A DNA stretch of 64,000 nucleotides from Arsukibacterium indicum (GCF_019100565.1 NZ_JAHRID010000007.1:148155-212154), one strand, 5' to 3'. Positions 34,924 through 45,507 are shown, counted from the stretch's first letter. The notes: generated by a model not told the origin, from the letters alone. Translations and numbers: made by a program.

Positions 34924-36174
34924 TTGCGAATTCTCCACACGTCCGACTGGCATTTAGGCCAGCATTTTATTGGTAAAAGCCGCGCGGCCGAGCATGCGGC
35001 TTTTTTGCGCTGGCTGGTGGCGCAGGCAGATGAGCTGAGTATTGATGCCATTGTGGTTGCCGGTGATGTGTTTGACACGGCTACCCCGCCCAGTTATGCC
35101 CGCGAGTTATATAACCAATTTATTGTTGATTTGCAGCCAACGGGCTGCCAGCTGGTTATCTTGGGCGGTAACCATGATTCGCCGGCCGTGCTGGCAGAAA
35201 GTAAACGGTTACTGGCCAGGCTGAAGACTGCGGTGATACCCGCAACTGCGGCCGACTTAGCTGAGCAATTGCTGGTACTGACTGATCAGCAGAGTGAACC
35301 TGCCTGCTTGCTGGCAGCGGTACCGTTTATAAGGCCACGCGATGTATTGCAAAGCCAGGCTGGTCAGAGTGGCCAGCAAAAGCAACAGGATCTGCAACAG
35401 GCTATCGCCAGCCACTATCAACAGTTATTTGCTCTGGCCCAGTCGTATAATCAGCAGCATAAGCTACAGTTGCCAATAGTGATGACCGGCCATTTAACCA
35501 CTGTTGGGGTTAGCCAGTCAGAATCGGTGCGGGATATTTATATTGGCACGTTAGAGGCGTTTTCGGCCAGCCAGTTTCCCCCAGCCGACTATATTGCGCT
35601 TGGCCATATTCATCAGGCGCAGCAGTTAAACAGTACAACTGATATCCGCTACAGCGGCTCGCCGATACCACTCAGTTTTGATGAAGCACGCCAGCAAAAA
35701 CAAGCCTGGTTAGTCGAATTCAGCGCCGGGCAAAAAAAGGTCAGCAGTATTGCTATTCCATGCTTTCAGCCTTTAGCCAGTATAAAAACCGATTTAGCCA
35801 GTTTGCCAGCCATGCTTAAACCGCTGCTGGCCAGCTTAGGCGGCGATAAACGGCTATGGCTGGAAGTGGTGATCGGCCAAAGCGATGGCTATTTAACCGA
35901 TTTGCAGCCCAGAGTTGAGCAGTTGCTAAGCGATTTGCCGGTTGAGCTGCTGAGACTACGCCGCGAACGCAGCAGCGTTACTAATTTACAGCAACTAAAG
36001 CAAACCAGCCTGGCTGAACTGTCGCCATCTGATGTCTGGCAGGCCCGGCTGGCTGATGAAGTTTTATCAGCAGAGTTGCAGCAACAACTTACCGCTTTAT
36101 ACCAGCAGGTACTGGCAAAAGTACTGGACGACGACCAGCACAGCGACTTAATGGCTAACGGTGATAGTACATGA
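34924..36174 (+). CDS. sbcD: Nuclease SbcCD subunit D
   Basis: A 416-residue calcineurin-like phosphoesterase, the nuclease half of SbcCD (Mre11 homolog), which opens hairpins and trims DNA ends. The metal motifs DWHLG, GDVFD, GGNHDS, GHLT and GHIH are in order. The start is a TTG with AGGTGG upstream; earlier in-frame starts are blocked by a stop. It overlaps sbcC by four bases (ATGA). Confidence 0.95.
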   Translation: MRILHTSDWHLGQHFIGKSRAAEHAAFLRWLVAQADELSIDAIVVAGDVFDTATPPSYARELYNQFIVDLQPTGCQLVILGGNHDSPAVLAESKRLLARLKTAVIPATAADLAEQLLVLTDQQSEPACLLAAVPFIRPRDVLQSQAGQSGQQKQQDLQQAIASHYQQLFALAQSYNQQHKLQLPIVMTGHLTTVGVSQSESVRDIYIGTLEAFSASQFPPADYIALGHIHQAQQLNSTTDIRYSGSPIPLSFDEARQQKQAWLVEFSAGQKKVSSIAIPCFQPLASIKTDLASLPAMLKPLLASLGGDKRLWLEVVIGQSDGYLTDLQPRVEQLLSDLPVELLRLRRERSSVTNLQQLKQTSLAELSPSDVWQARLADEVLSAELQQQLTALYQQVLAKVLDDDQHSDLMANGDST

Positions 36175-39100
36175 AAATTTTGGCTGTGCGGCTGCAGAAC
36201 CTGAATTCTTTGCGGGGCGAATGGACTATCGATTTTCGCCAGCCTCCCTTCGACAGTGCCAGTTTATTTGCGATTGTCGGCCCTACCGGCGCCGGTAAAA
36301 CCACTATTCTCGATGCCATTTGTCTGGCGTTGTATCACCAGACACCCCGGTTAAAAACCTCGCCAACCAGTAACGAGCTGATGAGCCGGCACAGCAGCGA
36401 GTGTCTGGCAGAAGTGGAGTTTGAAATAGCCGGTCAGGGCTATAGGGCATTCTGGAGCCAACGCCGCGCCCGCGGCCAGAGCGACGGCAATTTGCAACCG
36501 GCAAAGGTGGAGCTGGCGCGGCTGGATGGCACTATTCTGGCCGAAAAAACCAATGAAAAACTGAAACTGATTACTGAGTTGACCGGCCTGGATTTTGGCC
36601 GTTTTACCAAGTCAATGCTGCTGGCTCAGGGCAGTTTTGCGGCTTTTTTAAATGCTGATGCCAACGAAAGAGCCGAATTACTTGAAGAGCTGACCGGCAC
36701 CGACATATACGGCCGTATTTCCGAACAGGTATTCAGTGACGCGCGCGAGCACAAAGTATCACTTGAGTTGTTACAGGCCAAAGCTTCGGCAACCGACTTG
36801 CTCTCTGCCGGGCAGCAACAAGCACTGACGGCCGAACTGACCCGGATAAAAGCGCAACTGAGTGAGCACCAGCAGGTGGTGAGCAAACAACGCGAAGTGC
36901 TGCAGTGGCGCCAGCAGGTTACTCAGGCAGAGCAAGCTCTGAATCAAAGCAAGCAGGAAACAACAGCGCTAAGTGCTGAGCTGGCACGACAGCAGCCAAG
37001 GCTTGACCGGCTGAAAAATCACCAGCCAGCCAGTAAACTGGCACCGCTTTATCAGGCCCTGCAGCAATTACAGCAGCGCTGGCAGGCGCTGCAAACAAGC
37101 CTGCAACAGCTTGAGCAAAATATAGCGGCCAAGCGCACCGAGCAAGGCAGCTTGTTATGGCAGGGGTGGCAATGTTTACTGGTTGAACAGCAACAAGCTG
37201 AGCAGCAGTTGCAGCAACTCAGCCAGCAACAGCAAAAATTGCAGCAACAACAGGCGCAGCTGGCCACGACATTACAGCAGCAAACTCAGGCGCATACCAC
37301 TTTGCAGCAGCAACTGACAAAGCTGGCTGGCGGCGCTGATACTGCGACATTACGTCGGCAGCAGCAGCTACAGCGCGAACGGCTGTATCAGGTGCAACAG
37401 GCAGCGCAATTGCTGGAGCAGCAGCGTAAAAAGCAGCAGCGACTGGCTGATCTACAGCAGCAGTGCGCCGAAAAACAGCAGCAATTAGAGCCGCTGGCCG
37501 CGGAACTGGGCTCACTGCGCCAGCGTTTCAAAAGTCTAAGCGAGCAAATTGCAGATAAAAAACAATTACTAGCGCAACAGCGGCTGATTATGCAGCTATC
37601 GGAACACCGGACAAATTTGCAGCCGCAACAACCTTGTCCGCTCTGCGGCAGCACAGAGCATCCGGCGGTCAGTGAATATCAGCAGCTGGATGACTCAGCT
37701 ACCGCAAAACAACTTGCTGCAAAAGAAGCGGAGCTAATTAAGGTGCAACAAGCCGGCGAAGCGGCGCGCACCCGGCAGGCGGCGCTGACAACTGCCATAG
37801 CTCAGCTGCAGCAGCAAGCCGGACAACAACAAGCTGAACTGGATGACGTCCGCAGCCAGTTACGGCCGCTGTTGCAGGCAGAAAGCATCACAAACTCTGC
37901 AGCCGATGCTGAAACGCTGGCTGTATTACACCAAACCAGCAAGCAACTTCAGCAGCAACTGCTGGCCAGCGAGCAGCAGCTAAGCCAGCTGGAACAGCTG
38001 CAACAGCAGTTACAGCAACTGGCTGATGAGCAGCAGCAAACCGGGCGCCGGCAAACGGATGTCAGTCATCAACTGGCTTTGCTGGCACGCCAGCAACAAA
38101 ACCTGGTTGAACAACAGCAAGCCCGCAGCAGCGAGCTGGAAAAATGGCAACAACGATGGCAGGCATTGCAGCAAACTGAGCCAAAACAAACTGTAACGCA
38201 GCTTAATCTGGCCGAACTGACCAGCCGTTTACAACAGCTGCAGCAACAGGTGCAGCACTTCGAGGGGCAAGCGCAGGAGTTGCAACGGCAGCTGGAGCAA
38301 GCCGCAACAGAGCAACAACACGCCGCTCAGCACTGGCAGCAAGCGCTGGTATCCAGCGAATTCAGCAATGAAGCCGCCTTTCAGGCTGCCTTGCTAAGCG
38401 ATGCTGAACTAAATGAACTGAGTGCCCTGCAACAGCAACTGGAACAGGCAATGGTGGCCGGCAACCGCTTACTTGCTGACCGGCAGCAACGGGTTGACGA
38501 GCTATTAAAGCAGCAACTGAGCAGCGAAAATGAATCACAGTTACAGCAGCAACTTCATCAGCTTGAGCAACAGGCGCAGCAACTTACTGAGCAGCAAGGC
38601 CAGCTGCAACATCAGCTGGCAAGCGATCAGCAGCGCCGCATGGCTCGCCAGAGTGTTTTAGCAGAAATCGCCGCCGCAGAGCAGCAGCTTACATTGTGGC
38701 AACGACTCAACAGTCTGATTGGCTCGGCCGATGGTGCTAAATACCGGCGTTTTGCCCAGGGCCTGACATTGCAACAGCTGATAGTACTGGCCAATCGTCA
38801 GCTGCAGTTGTTGCACAATCGGTATCAGCTGGCACGCCATCCAACTGCTGAATTAGAGCTACAGGTGCTGGACACCTGGCAGGCTGATACCGCGCGGGAT
38901 ACCAAAACCTTGTCCGGCGGCGAGAGCTTTCTGGTCAGTCTGGCACTGGCGTTAGCTTTGTCAGATTTAGTCAGTAATAAAACCAGTATTGATTCACTAT
39001 TTCTGGATGAAGGCTTTGGCACCCTGGATGCTGATACCCTGGAAAGTGCGCTGGCGGTGCTGGATCAACTTAATGCCAGCGGAAAGATGATCGGTATTAT

Positions 39101-39197
39101 CAGCCACGTAGAAGCGCTTAAACAGCGGGTGCCCGTGCAGATCAGGCTGGAAAAACAGCATGGGCTGGGCTACAGTCAGATCCAGATCAGCCGCTAA
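36171..39197 (+). CDS. sbcC: Nuclease SbcCD subunit C
   Basis: A 1008-residue SMC-like ATPase (Rad50 homolog). N-terminal Walker A GPTGAGKTT (about 38-46), a long coiled coil with a central zinc hook CPLCGSTEHP (near residue 488), and a C-terminal signature LSGGESFLVSLALALALSDL with Walker B SLFLDEGFGTLD. The coiled-coil arms are extraordinarily glutamine-rich. Translationally coupled to sbcD. Confidence 0.96.
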   Translation: MKILAVRLQNLNSLRGEWTIDFRQPPFDSASLFAIVGPTGAGKTTILDAICLALYHQTPRLKTSPTSNELMSRHSSECLAEVEFEIAGQGYRAFWSQRRARGQSDGNLQPAKVELARLDGTILAEKTNEKLKLITELTGLDFGRFTKSMLLAQGSFAAFLNADANERAELLEELTGTDIYGRISEQVFSDAREHKVSLELLQAKASATDLLSAGQQQALTAELTRIKAQLSEHQQVVSKQREVLQWRQQVTQAEQALNQSKQETTALSAELARQQPRLDRLKNHQPASKLAPLYQALQQLQQRWQALQTSLQQLEQNIAAKRTEQGSLLWQGWQCLLVEQQQAEQQLQQLSQQQQKLQQQQAQLATTLQQQTQAHTTLQQQLTKLAGGADTATLRRQQQLQRERLYQVQQAAQLLEQQRKKQQRLADLQQQCAEKQQQLEPLAAELGSLRQRFKSLSEQIADKKQLLAQQRLIMQLSEHRTNLQPQQPCPLCGSTEHPAVSEYQQLDDSATAKQLAAKEAELIKVQQAGEAARTRQAALTTAIAQLQQQAGQQQAELDDVRSQLRPLLQAESITNSAADAETLAVLHQTSKQLQQQLLASEQQLSQLEQLQQQLQQLADEQQQTGRRQTDVSHQLALLARQQQNLVEQQQARSSELEKWQQRWQALQQTEPKQTVTQLNLAELTSRLQQLQQQVQHFEGQAQELQRQLEQAATEQQHAAQHWQQALVSSEFSNEAAFQAALLSDAELNELSALQQQLEQAMVAGNRLLADRQQRVDELLKQQLSSENESQLQQQLHQLEQQAQQLTEQQGQLQHQLASDQQRRMARQSVLAEIAAAEQQLTLWQRLNSLIGSADGAKYRRFAQGLTLQQLIVLANRQLQLLHNRYQLARHPTAELELQVLDTWQADTARDTKTLSGGESFLVSLALALALSDLVSNKTSIDSLFLDEGFGTLDADTLESALAVLDQLNASGKMIGIISHVEALKQRVPVQIRLEKQHGLGYSQIQISR

Positions 39198-39201
39198 GGT
39201 T

Positions 39202-41508
39202 TCAGGCTGAAGTACGTTGCTTTTTAAGCAAGGCTGCAAATTCAGCGGCCGGCACCGCTTTACTGAAATAATACCCCTGATAATAGTCACAACGTTGCTG
39301 GCGTAAAAAAGCCAGCTGTTCTGATGTTTCTACGCCCTCGGCCAGTACCTTAAACCGCAGATTGTGTGCCAGATCAATAATGGCTTTTGCAATACTCTGG
39401 TCATCCTCAGCTCGTGGCAGGTTTTCAACAAAGCGTCGATCGATTTTTAGTACGTCCAACGGCAGCCGTTTTAAGTAAGCTAAAGAAGAATAGCCAGTGC
39501 CAAAATCATCAATAGCAAGCTTAATACCCAACGCTCGCAAGGCCAGCATGGTTTTGATCACAACATCTTCGTCACCCATTAAAGCATTTTCCGTCACTTC
39601 CAACTCCAGACAAGCCGGATCAAATCCTGTTTCCTGCAATATGGCGTTTATTTTTTGTTCTAAGTCGCCTTTATTAAATTGCTGGGCTGAAACGTTGATA
39701 GCTAAGTTAATATTTGCCAGGCCCTCCAACTGCCAGGCCTTACCCTGCCGACAGGCCTGTTGCAACACTAAATTACCAATCGGGTGAATAAGGCCGCTGG
39801 CTTCTGCAAGCGGAATAAAGGTATCCGGGCTTATTATTCCTTCGCTTGGGTCTATCCAGCGTAATAGTACTTCAGCACCAATAATCCGGCCGCTGTTAAT
39901 ATCCAGTTGTGGCTGGTAATAGCAGGTCAGGTGGTTCTGCTTCATTGCATTACGTAAGCGCTGCTCCAGTACCAGTCGTTCCCGTGCCTGTAATGTCAGG
40001 CTATCTGAATAAAAGCTGTAAGTATTACGACCATCAGCTTTGGCCCGGTACAATGCCGCGTCAGCACCCTGTAACAAGGCTTCAGCGCTGTCGGCGTGTA
40101 TTGGATAAATACAGATGCCGACTGAGGCGGCCACATTAACATCTGTCTGCTGGCCCAGGGTAAAGGGCGCATTCAGCTGTTTCAGAATTTTGTCAGCCAC
40201 TCTGGCGGCATCTTCCGGTTGCGCCAGTTGCTCTACCAGAAACACGAATTCGTCGCCGCCCAGCCGGGCCAGGGTATCGGTTTCCCGGCAACACAAATTC
40301 AGCCGCTCCGTAACCTGCAGTAACAAACTGTCGCCGGTATGATGACCGAAACTGTCGTTAATATCTTTAAAGTGATCTAAATCCAGGATCATCACTGCCA
40401 GAAATTGCTGATTACGTTTGGCCAGTTTAACGGCACTGGTTAACCGGTTGCTAAAATGCTGCCGGTTGGGTAACTGAGTTAACGGGTCGAACTCGGCCAG
40501 GAAGGCCAGCTCTTTGGCCTGACGTTTACGTTCGGTCAAATCAATATCAATACAGAAAATTTGTGGTGGTTTGTCAGGCAGCTTTACCACGGCATGGTTA
40601 GAAAATACTGAAATCAGTGAGCCATCTTTACGTTTTAGTGTCAATTCTTCTGCTGGAATAGGTTCGGCATTTTCAGCCATGTAGGTGATGGCCTGACGAA
40701 CTTCAGGGTGCGCCTCCTCCGGAATAATTAATTCCAGCAAGCTGCGACCAAGTGCCTCTTCTTTTGTATAACCATAAATCAGCTCACTGGCGCGGTTCCA
40801 GTAAATGGTGGTACCCGACTCATCATAGCCCTGCACTGAAATTTGCGGCGCGTTATCCAGCAGGGTTCGAAAACGCAGCTCACTTTCCAGTAGTTGTTGC
40901 TCGGCTATTTTCTGGGCTGAAATATCCTGCACCACGGCAATAAAATAGGGCGATTCGTCACGTATATCATGCGCTTTGGAAACCGCCATCTTTACCCAAA
41001 TGCTGTGGCCCGCTTTATTGAAGTAGCGTTTTTCCATGGTATAGCTGCTGGTGATGTTCCGGGATAACTGATTAAACTGATGCTGGTCCTGATCTAAATC
41101 TTCCGGGTGAGTTATCTGCTGGAATGACATCCCCAGCATTTCAGTGGGGCTGTAGCCCAGCATGGCAGCAAAATGCTGATTTACTCTTAACAACTGGCCG
41201 TCCGTCCCAGCGTGGGCAATGCCAGCCGCTGCCTGTTCAAACGTCTGGCTGAATGCTTGTTCACTTGCCTGTAATGAGGCAGTTAACCGCTGATGCTGGC
41301 GTAACAACAGCCAGGCTAGCAAACCGGTTAAGCCGACATAAAACAATCCTTTATAAGTCTGATAGCGGGCAAACTGCTCAGCGTTGTCTGTCAGGATTAA
41401 CAATAACTGGTCGCTGAATAAAATCCACATAACGCCAAGCAGAAGATACATCAGTACACCCATAATCGGGTACAAGCGTAGCATTCTGGCAGAGCGGTTT
41501 TGTTTCAT
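39202..41508 (-). CDS. PAS-PAS-GGDEF-EAL cyclic di-GMP signalling protein
   Basis: A 768-residue inner-membrane protein: two membrane helices (about 13-35 and 47-65), two PAS domains (about 80-200 and 205-325), a GGDEF domain (about 335-490) with intact ARLGGDEF and an RxxD inhibitory site (RETD), and an EAL domain (about 505-755). In the EAL domain the signature reads EVLLRW instead of EALLRW, but DDFGTGYSSL, KIDRRFV and LAEGVET are intact. It may therefore make or break cyclic di-GMP. It converges on sbcC, four bases apart. Confidence 0.93.
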   Translation of the reverse strand: MKQNRSARMLRLYPIMGVLMYLLLGVMWILFSDQLLLILTDNAEQFARYQTYKGLFYVGLTGLLAWLLLRQHQRLTASLQASEQAFSQTFEQAAAGIAHAGTDGQLLRVNQHFAAMLGYSPTEMLGMSFQQITHPEDLDQDQHQFNQLSRNITSSYTMEKRYFNKAGHSIWVKMAVSKAHDIRDESPYFIAVVQDISAQKIAEQQLLESELRFRTLLDNAPQISVQGYDESGTTIYWNRASELIYGYTKEEALGRSLLELIIPEEAHPEVRQAITYMAENAEPIPAEELTLKRKDGSLISVFSNHAVVKLPDKPPQIFCIDIDLTERKRQAKELAFLAEFDPLTQLPNRQHFSNRLTSAVKLAKRNQQFLAVMILDLDHFKDINDSFGHHTGDSLLLQVTERLNLCCRETDTLARLGGDEFVFLVEQLAQPEDAARVADKILKQLNAPFTLGQQTDVNVAASVGICIYPIHADSAEALLQGADAALYRAKADGRNTYSFYSDSLTLQARERLVLEQRLRNAMKQNHLTCYYQPQLDINSGRIIGAEVLLRWIDPSEGIISPDTFIPLAEASGLIHPIGNLVLQQACRQGKAWQLEGLANINLAINVSAQQFNKGDLEQKINAILQETGFDPACLELEVTENALMGDEDVVIKTMLALRALGIKLAIDDFGTGYSSLAYLKRLPLDVLKIDRRFVENLPRAEDDQSIAKAIIDLAHNLRFKVLAEGVETSEQLAFLRQQRCDYYQGYYFSKAVPAAEFAALLKKQRTSA

Positions 41509-41622
41509 TGTTTACATCTCTGGCACAAATGGCGTGGTGCCGTTAACAGGAAGTCAGGAAATTAAGCATAGTTTAAAAAAAGAAATTAAAAAACTTATTT
41601 AGAGGGATTCTTATTAAATAAG

Positions 41623-41655
41623 AATGCCTTAGCCGATAAAGCCGGCTAAGGCATA
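41623..41655 (-). terminator. Terminator after the DUF481 gene
   Basis: Arms GCCTTAGCC / GGCTAAGGC with a short loop, followed on the minus strand by ATTCTTATTT; T-tract broken. Confidence 0.6.
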
Positions 41656-41661
41656 AGTCAG

Positions 41662-42414
41662 TTAAAAAGAGTAGACCAGCGTAAGAGAGGTTTGAGTGTC
41701 GGTGTTTTCTTTATCTGGTTGAACGTCAGAATCGTTCTGGACCAAAAAAGCGGCTTTCATCTGCATGGCGCCATTAATTTTTGCTGTCAGGGCCGTTTCA
41801 GCAATGGTACGGGTATTATCCTCACCGTATTCAACGCTCAATGTCTGACTAAACGCCGCTGACTCACTTATTTGCCAGTTATATGAGGCTGCGCCACGGA
41901 CAATAAAACCGCTTTCAGATTCACCGGTTGCCCGGGTGCCGCTGAAATAACCCGGACCAATTTCAGCGTCCAGATGCTGTGTTTCAGCGTCATAAAGCCG
42001 GGTACCATAACCTACTGCCACAGTATTATATTTTTCAAATGCACCAAATTTATCGCTGGTATGGGAGCCGATAATAAATAAATTATCGTGTTCGGTATCC
42101 AGTTTATATGCACCTTTTGCGGAAATAAGATAGCGCTCAGCAGACCGTTCCGTTACGGTGTTGCCATCGGCATCGGTTTTTTCATCTTCTTTAAAAAAAG
42201 CGCTGACAATATACTGATTACTCCATGACTCCAGTTCCTGGCGGGCATCAATTTTGCCTGTTACAGATGTGCCTACGGTATTGCCAGAGGTCGTGATCGC
42301 ACCCAGCTCAGCTGAGGTTTGCCATACCTTTGTCTCGTCAGCGCCGGTTTCCTGCGCACTGAGGGCGCTGCTGACAGCAAGGCTGCCCAACGCCATAACA
42401 GTGAAAAGCTTCAT
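41662..42414 (-). CDS. DUF481 family outer-membrane protein (YdiY-like)
   Basis: A 250-residue protein with a signal peptide (1-20, cleavage near LSA-QET) and a beta-strand-rich body ending in YSF, the terminal aromatic signal for outer-membrane insertion. WQTSAELGAITTSGNT near the N-terminus is typical of DUF481, the group of E. coli YdiY, called salt-induced outer-membrane protein. It follows mscS by two bases, so the two are one transcription unit; an osmotic-stress link is plausible. Confidence 0.85.
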   Translation of the reverse strand: MKLFTVMALGSLAVSSALSAQETGADETKVWQTSAELGAITTSGNTVGTSVTGKIDARQELESWSNQYIVSAFFKEDEKTDADGNTVTERSAERYLISAKGAYKLDTEHDNLFIIGSHTSDKFGAFEKYNTVAVGYGTRLYDAETQHLDAEIGPGYFSGTRATGESESGFIVRGAASYNWQISESAAFSQTLSVEYGEDNTRTIAETALTAKINGAMQMKAAFLVQNDSDVQPDKENTDTQTSLTLVYSF

Positions 42415-42416
42415 GC

Positions 42417-43250
42417 TTACTCCTTAGTATCAGTTTGTTCTTTAAATAAATGCACATCCATTTGCGGGAACGGTATACCAATGCCTTTCTCATCAAAGGT
42501 CAGTTTAACTTTTTCCAGCGTATCCCAGTAAACACCCCAGTAGTCGGCTGAGTTTACCCAGGGCCGCACATTCAGATTGACTGATGAATCAGCCAGCGCG
42601 CCAACCTTAATACTGAATGCCGGGTCGGCCAGTACCCGCTCATCGTTGCTTAGTATTTCTTCCAGCAATTGCTTTGCAAGAAGCAAGTCAGAGTCGTAAC
42701 TGATACCTATGACTAAATCAACACGCCGTATGGGCTCTGCAGAGTAGTTGGTGATGGGATTGCTGGTGATCTGGGCATTTGGCACAATAACCCGCTTGTT
42801 ATCGGGTGTTTTCATCTGAGTCTGGAAAATTTCAATTTTTTCAACCGTGCCGCTGACACCACCGCCATCAATAAAGTCGCCGGCTTTAAATGGCCGGAAC
42901 AAAATAATCAGAATGCCGGAAGCAAAGTTTGCCAACGACCCCTGTAACGCCAGACCAATGGCCAGACCGGCCGCACCCAGAATAGCAACGAAGGCGGTGG
43001 TTTGTACTCCAAGTTGCGATAACGCCATCAGAATAGTGGCAATAAGAATCATGGCATAAACAATACTAACCAGAAACGCAACCACCGCTTTATCAACTGA
43101 GCGGGCAAGCAGACCGCGCTCCAGTAGACGGGAGAGTCCTTTGGCGACAATCCGGCCAACATAGAAAATAACAATAGCAGCAACCAGTTGCAGCAGGTAG
43201 GTCAGCATAAGTTCATGATTTTCATTGTAAAACGTCGTTATCTCTTCCAT
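42417..43250 (-). CDS. Small-conductance mechanosensitive channel, MscS family
   Basis: A 277-residue channel with three N-terminal membrane helices; the third carries GLALQGSLANFASGILIILFRPF, the pore-lining glycine/alanine helix, followed by GDFI and the beta domain. Family length (286 in E. coli). It releases solutes on hypo-osmotic shock. Upstream is tRNA-His in the opposite orientation; downstream the DUF481 gene starts two bases after the stop. Confidence 0.95.
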   Translation of the reverse strand: MEEITTFYNENHELMLTYLLQLVAAIVIFYVGRIVAKGLSRLLERGLLARSVDKAVVAFLVSIVYAMILIATILMALSQLGVQTTAFVAILGAAGLAIGLALQGSLANFASGILIILFRPFKAGDFIDGGGVSGTVEKIEIFQTQMKTPDNKRVIVPNAQITSNPITNYSAEPIRRVDLVIGISYDSDLLLAKQLLEEILSNDERVLADPAFSIKVGALADSSVNLNVRPWVNSADYWGVYWDTLEKVKLTFDEKGIGIPFPQMDVHLFKEQTDTKE

Positions 43251-43386
43251 TGCCCATTCCTTTTTAAAACGTAATATCGATGCCAGTTTAGCAATTTTGG
43301 GCCGGTGATGGTATGTCGGGCCGGCAAAAAGCTAAAAAAACTTGGTTGCACAGCTAAATTTGGCTAAAATAAGCAACCTGTACTGC

Positions 43387-43463
43387 GGTGACTGTAGCTC
43401 AGTTGGTAGAGCCCCGGATTGTGATTCCGGTTGTCGTGGGTTCGAGCCCCATCAGTCACCCCA
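43387..43463 (+). tRNA. tRNA-His (anticodon GTG)
   Basis: A full cloverleaf: eight-pair acceptor stem GGTGACTG / CAGTCACC including the extra 5' G(-1) that marks tRNA-His, D-arm AGCTCAGTTGGTAGAGC, anticodon loop TTGTGAT with GTG, T-loop GGTTCGAGCCC, and encoded CCA (43461-43463). Confidence 0.98.
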
Positions 43464-43583
43464 CTCTTTAATTCTGATACTACCGACAAATTCCCTCGAT
43501 TCGGCTACAGCGGCCAGATGCTTGACCCTTATAAGTCCGCCCTCTATTGTTAAGATCATTTTCAACTTATATTTGTACCAAAT

Positions 43584-44123
43584 ATGGATCTAACTTCCCT
43601 GCAACAGCAACTACAATGTCCAGACCTTGCTCCGGTAGAAACTTGGCAGCCGAAGTTTTGTGGTGACTTACCGCTGTTAATTACCGCCGACGGTTGCTGG
43701 CTGTACCAGGGCAGCGAAATACGCCGGCCCGCCATGGTAAAACTGTTTGCTTCAGTGCTTATTTGCCAGCAACAACAATATTATCTGCAAACACCAGCAG
43801 AGAAAGTGCGGATCCAGGTAGAAGACGCACCTTTTCTGGTGGTTGATAGTCAGTGGCAAGACACCGCAAACGGCCCCCTGCTTACTCTTACTACTAATAT
43901 TGGCGATGCAGTGAGTGTCACGCCCAGCTATCCGCTGCGCTTAAAGTCGTTTGCACAACAACGCTTACCTTATTTGCAATTATGGCGGGGCTTGTCAGCG
44001 CGGTTAAATCGCAATACCTATTATCAGCTGATTGAGCAGTGCACCGAAGTTTACTGTGCTGGCGAGCGTCATTATCAGCTGAAAAGTGCAGGCTATCCTT
44101 TTACCCTTGGCGTGCTGAGCTGA
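43584..44123 (+). CDS. DUF1285 family protein
   Basis: A 179-residue soluble protein. The arrangement LLITADGCWLYQGSEIRRPAMVKLFASVL and YYLQTPAEKVRIQVEDAPFLV is diagnostic of DUF1285, a two-domain beta protein of unknown function found widely in proteobacteria. It lies 120 bases after tRNA-His. No nearby partner explains it. Confidence 0.85.
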   Translation: MDLTSLQQQLQCPDLAPVETWQPKFCGDLPLLITADGCWLYQGSEIRRPAMVKLFASVLICQQQQYYLQTPAEKVRIQVEDAPFLVVDSQWQDTANGPLLTLTTNIGDAVSVTPSYPLRLKSFAQQRLPYLQLWRGLSARLNRNTYYQLIEQCTEVYCAGERHYQLKSAGYPFTLGVLS

Positions 44124-44223
44124 CTTTGCATTTTAACTGACAAAACAGGGGCTGTACCGCAGAGGCATTGCTAAGCTGCTGTCGGCGAGGGCACATTGAA
44201 TCATTCTCACTAGGAAATCTATT

Positions 44224-45507
44224 ATGCGCATAGCATTATTAACCATAAGCGTGGCATGTTGTTTAGGCAGTACGGCGCTGAGTGCCGCAACCCTGGTTCA
44301 TGCCGGCAAGCTGATCAATGTAGAAAGCGGAAAAGTATTAACTGAGCAAACCATTATTATCGACGGTGATAAAATTACTGCTGTTGAGGCGGGTTATCGC
44401 CAGCCGGCAGTGGACGATACCCTGATTGATCTGACACAACATACTGTGCTGCCGGGCTTAATGGACATGCATACTCACTTTTACACTCAGTTCAGCCCTA
44501 CAGTTTACAGTGAAGGGCAACGGCTAAATGAAGCTGACTTCGCACTTCGTGGAGCAGTATTTGCTGAAAAAACCTTAATGGCGGGTTTTACCACTGTGCG
44601 TGAACTGGGTGACAGCTACCATATCAGTGTGGCGTTGCGAAAAGCTATCGGCCAGGGCTATGTTGATGGACCGAGAATATATGCTGCAGGTAAGTCTATT
44701 GCCACTACCGGTGGTCATGCCGATCCGACCAATGGTGTGGCTTTTAATCAAATGGGTGACCCTGGCCCGAAAGAGGGGGTCATTAATGGCCCTGACGATG
44801 CCCGCAAAGCAGTGCGTCAGCGATACAAAGAAGGGGCGGATCTGATTAAACTTACCGGTACCGGCGGCGTGCTAAGCGTTGCCAAAAGCGGAACAAATCC
44901 GCAGTTTACTGATGCTGAGTTTGCAGCGATAGTCGAAACAGCAAAAGATTATGAGATGAAAGTTGCGGTACATGCTCATGGCAAGGAAGGCATGGAGAGA
45001 GCCATCAAGGCTGGGGTTCATTCCATTGAGCATGGCACCTTTATGGATAAAGAGACCTTTGCCCTGATGCGTAAATATGGCACTTACTATGTGCCGACCA
45101 TTAGTGCAGGTAAGTGGGCCGCGGAAAAAGCAGCGGTCAATGGGTTTTTCCCGGAGCTGGTGCGGCCCAAAGCAGCCAGTATTGGTAAGCTAATTCAGCA
45201 AACTTTCGGCGAAGCCTACAAAGCCGGAGTAAAAATTGCCTTTGGCACTGATGCCGGCGTATTTCCTCATGGTGAGAACTGGCGGGAATTTGTATATATG
45301 ACCGAAGCGGGTATGCCGGCGATGGCTGCCATTCAGTCGGCAACTATCGAGGGCGCTAAATTACTGGGTCTGGAAACAGAGCTTGGTAGCATAAGTGCGG
45401 GCAAATTTGCTGACATTATTGCGATACCAGGCGACCCGATACAGGATATAAAGCTGATGGGAGACGTTAGCTTTGTTATGAAAGCCGGTAAAGTGTACAA
45501 GCAGTAA
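44224..45507 (+). CDS. Exported amidohydrolase (Xaa-Pro dipeptidase/imidazolonepropionase-like)
   Basis: A 427-residue metal-dependent hydrolase with a signal peptide (1-21, cleavage near LSA-ATL), so periplasmic. Ligands: H83 and H85 in MDMHTHF, lysine in [11 protein letters not shown], histidines in AVHAHG and SIEHG, and aspartate in FGTDAG. This matches the imidazolonepropionase-like group that includes secreted prolidases. It is a distant paralog of the gene at 5317. The upstream region does not contain the TGTAACA/GACTTA promoter seen there. Confidence 0.88.
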   Translation: MRIALLTISVACCLGSTALSAATLVHAGKLINVESGKVLTEQTIIIDGDKITAVEAGYRQPAVDDTLIDLTQHTVLPGLMDMHTHFYTQFSPTVYSEGQRLNEADFALRGAVFAEKTLMAGFTTVRELGDSYHISVALRKAIGQGYVDGPRIYAAGKSIATTGGHADPTNGVAFNQMGDPGPKEGVINGPDDARKAVRQRYKEGADLIKLTGTGGVLSVAKSGTNPQFTDAEFAAIVETAKDYEMKVAVHAHGKEGMERAIKAGVHSIEHGTFMDKETFALMRKYGTYYVPTISAGKWAAEKAAVNGFFPELVRPKAASIGKLIQQTFGEAYKAGVKIAFGTDAGVFPHGENWREFVYMTEAGMPAMAAIQSATIEGAKLLGLETELGSISAGKFADIIAIPGDPIQDIKLMGDVSFVMKAGKVYKQ

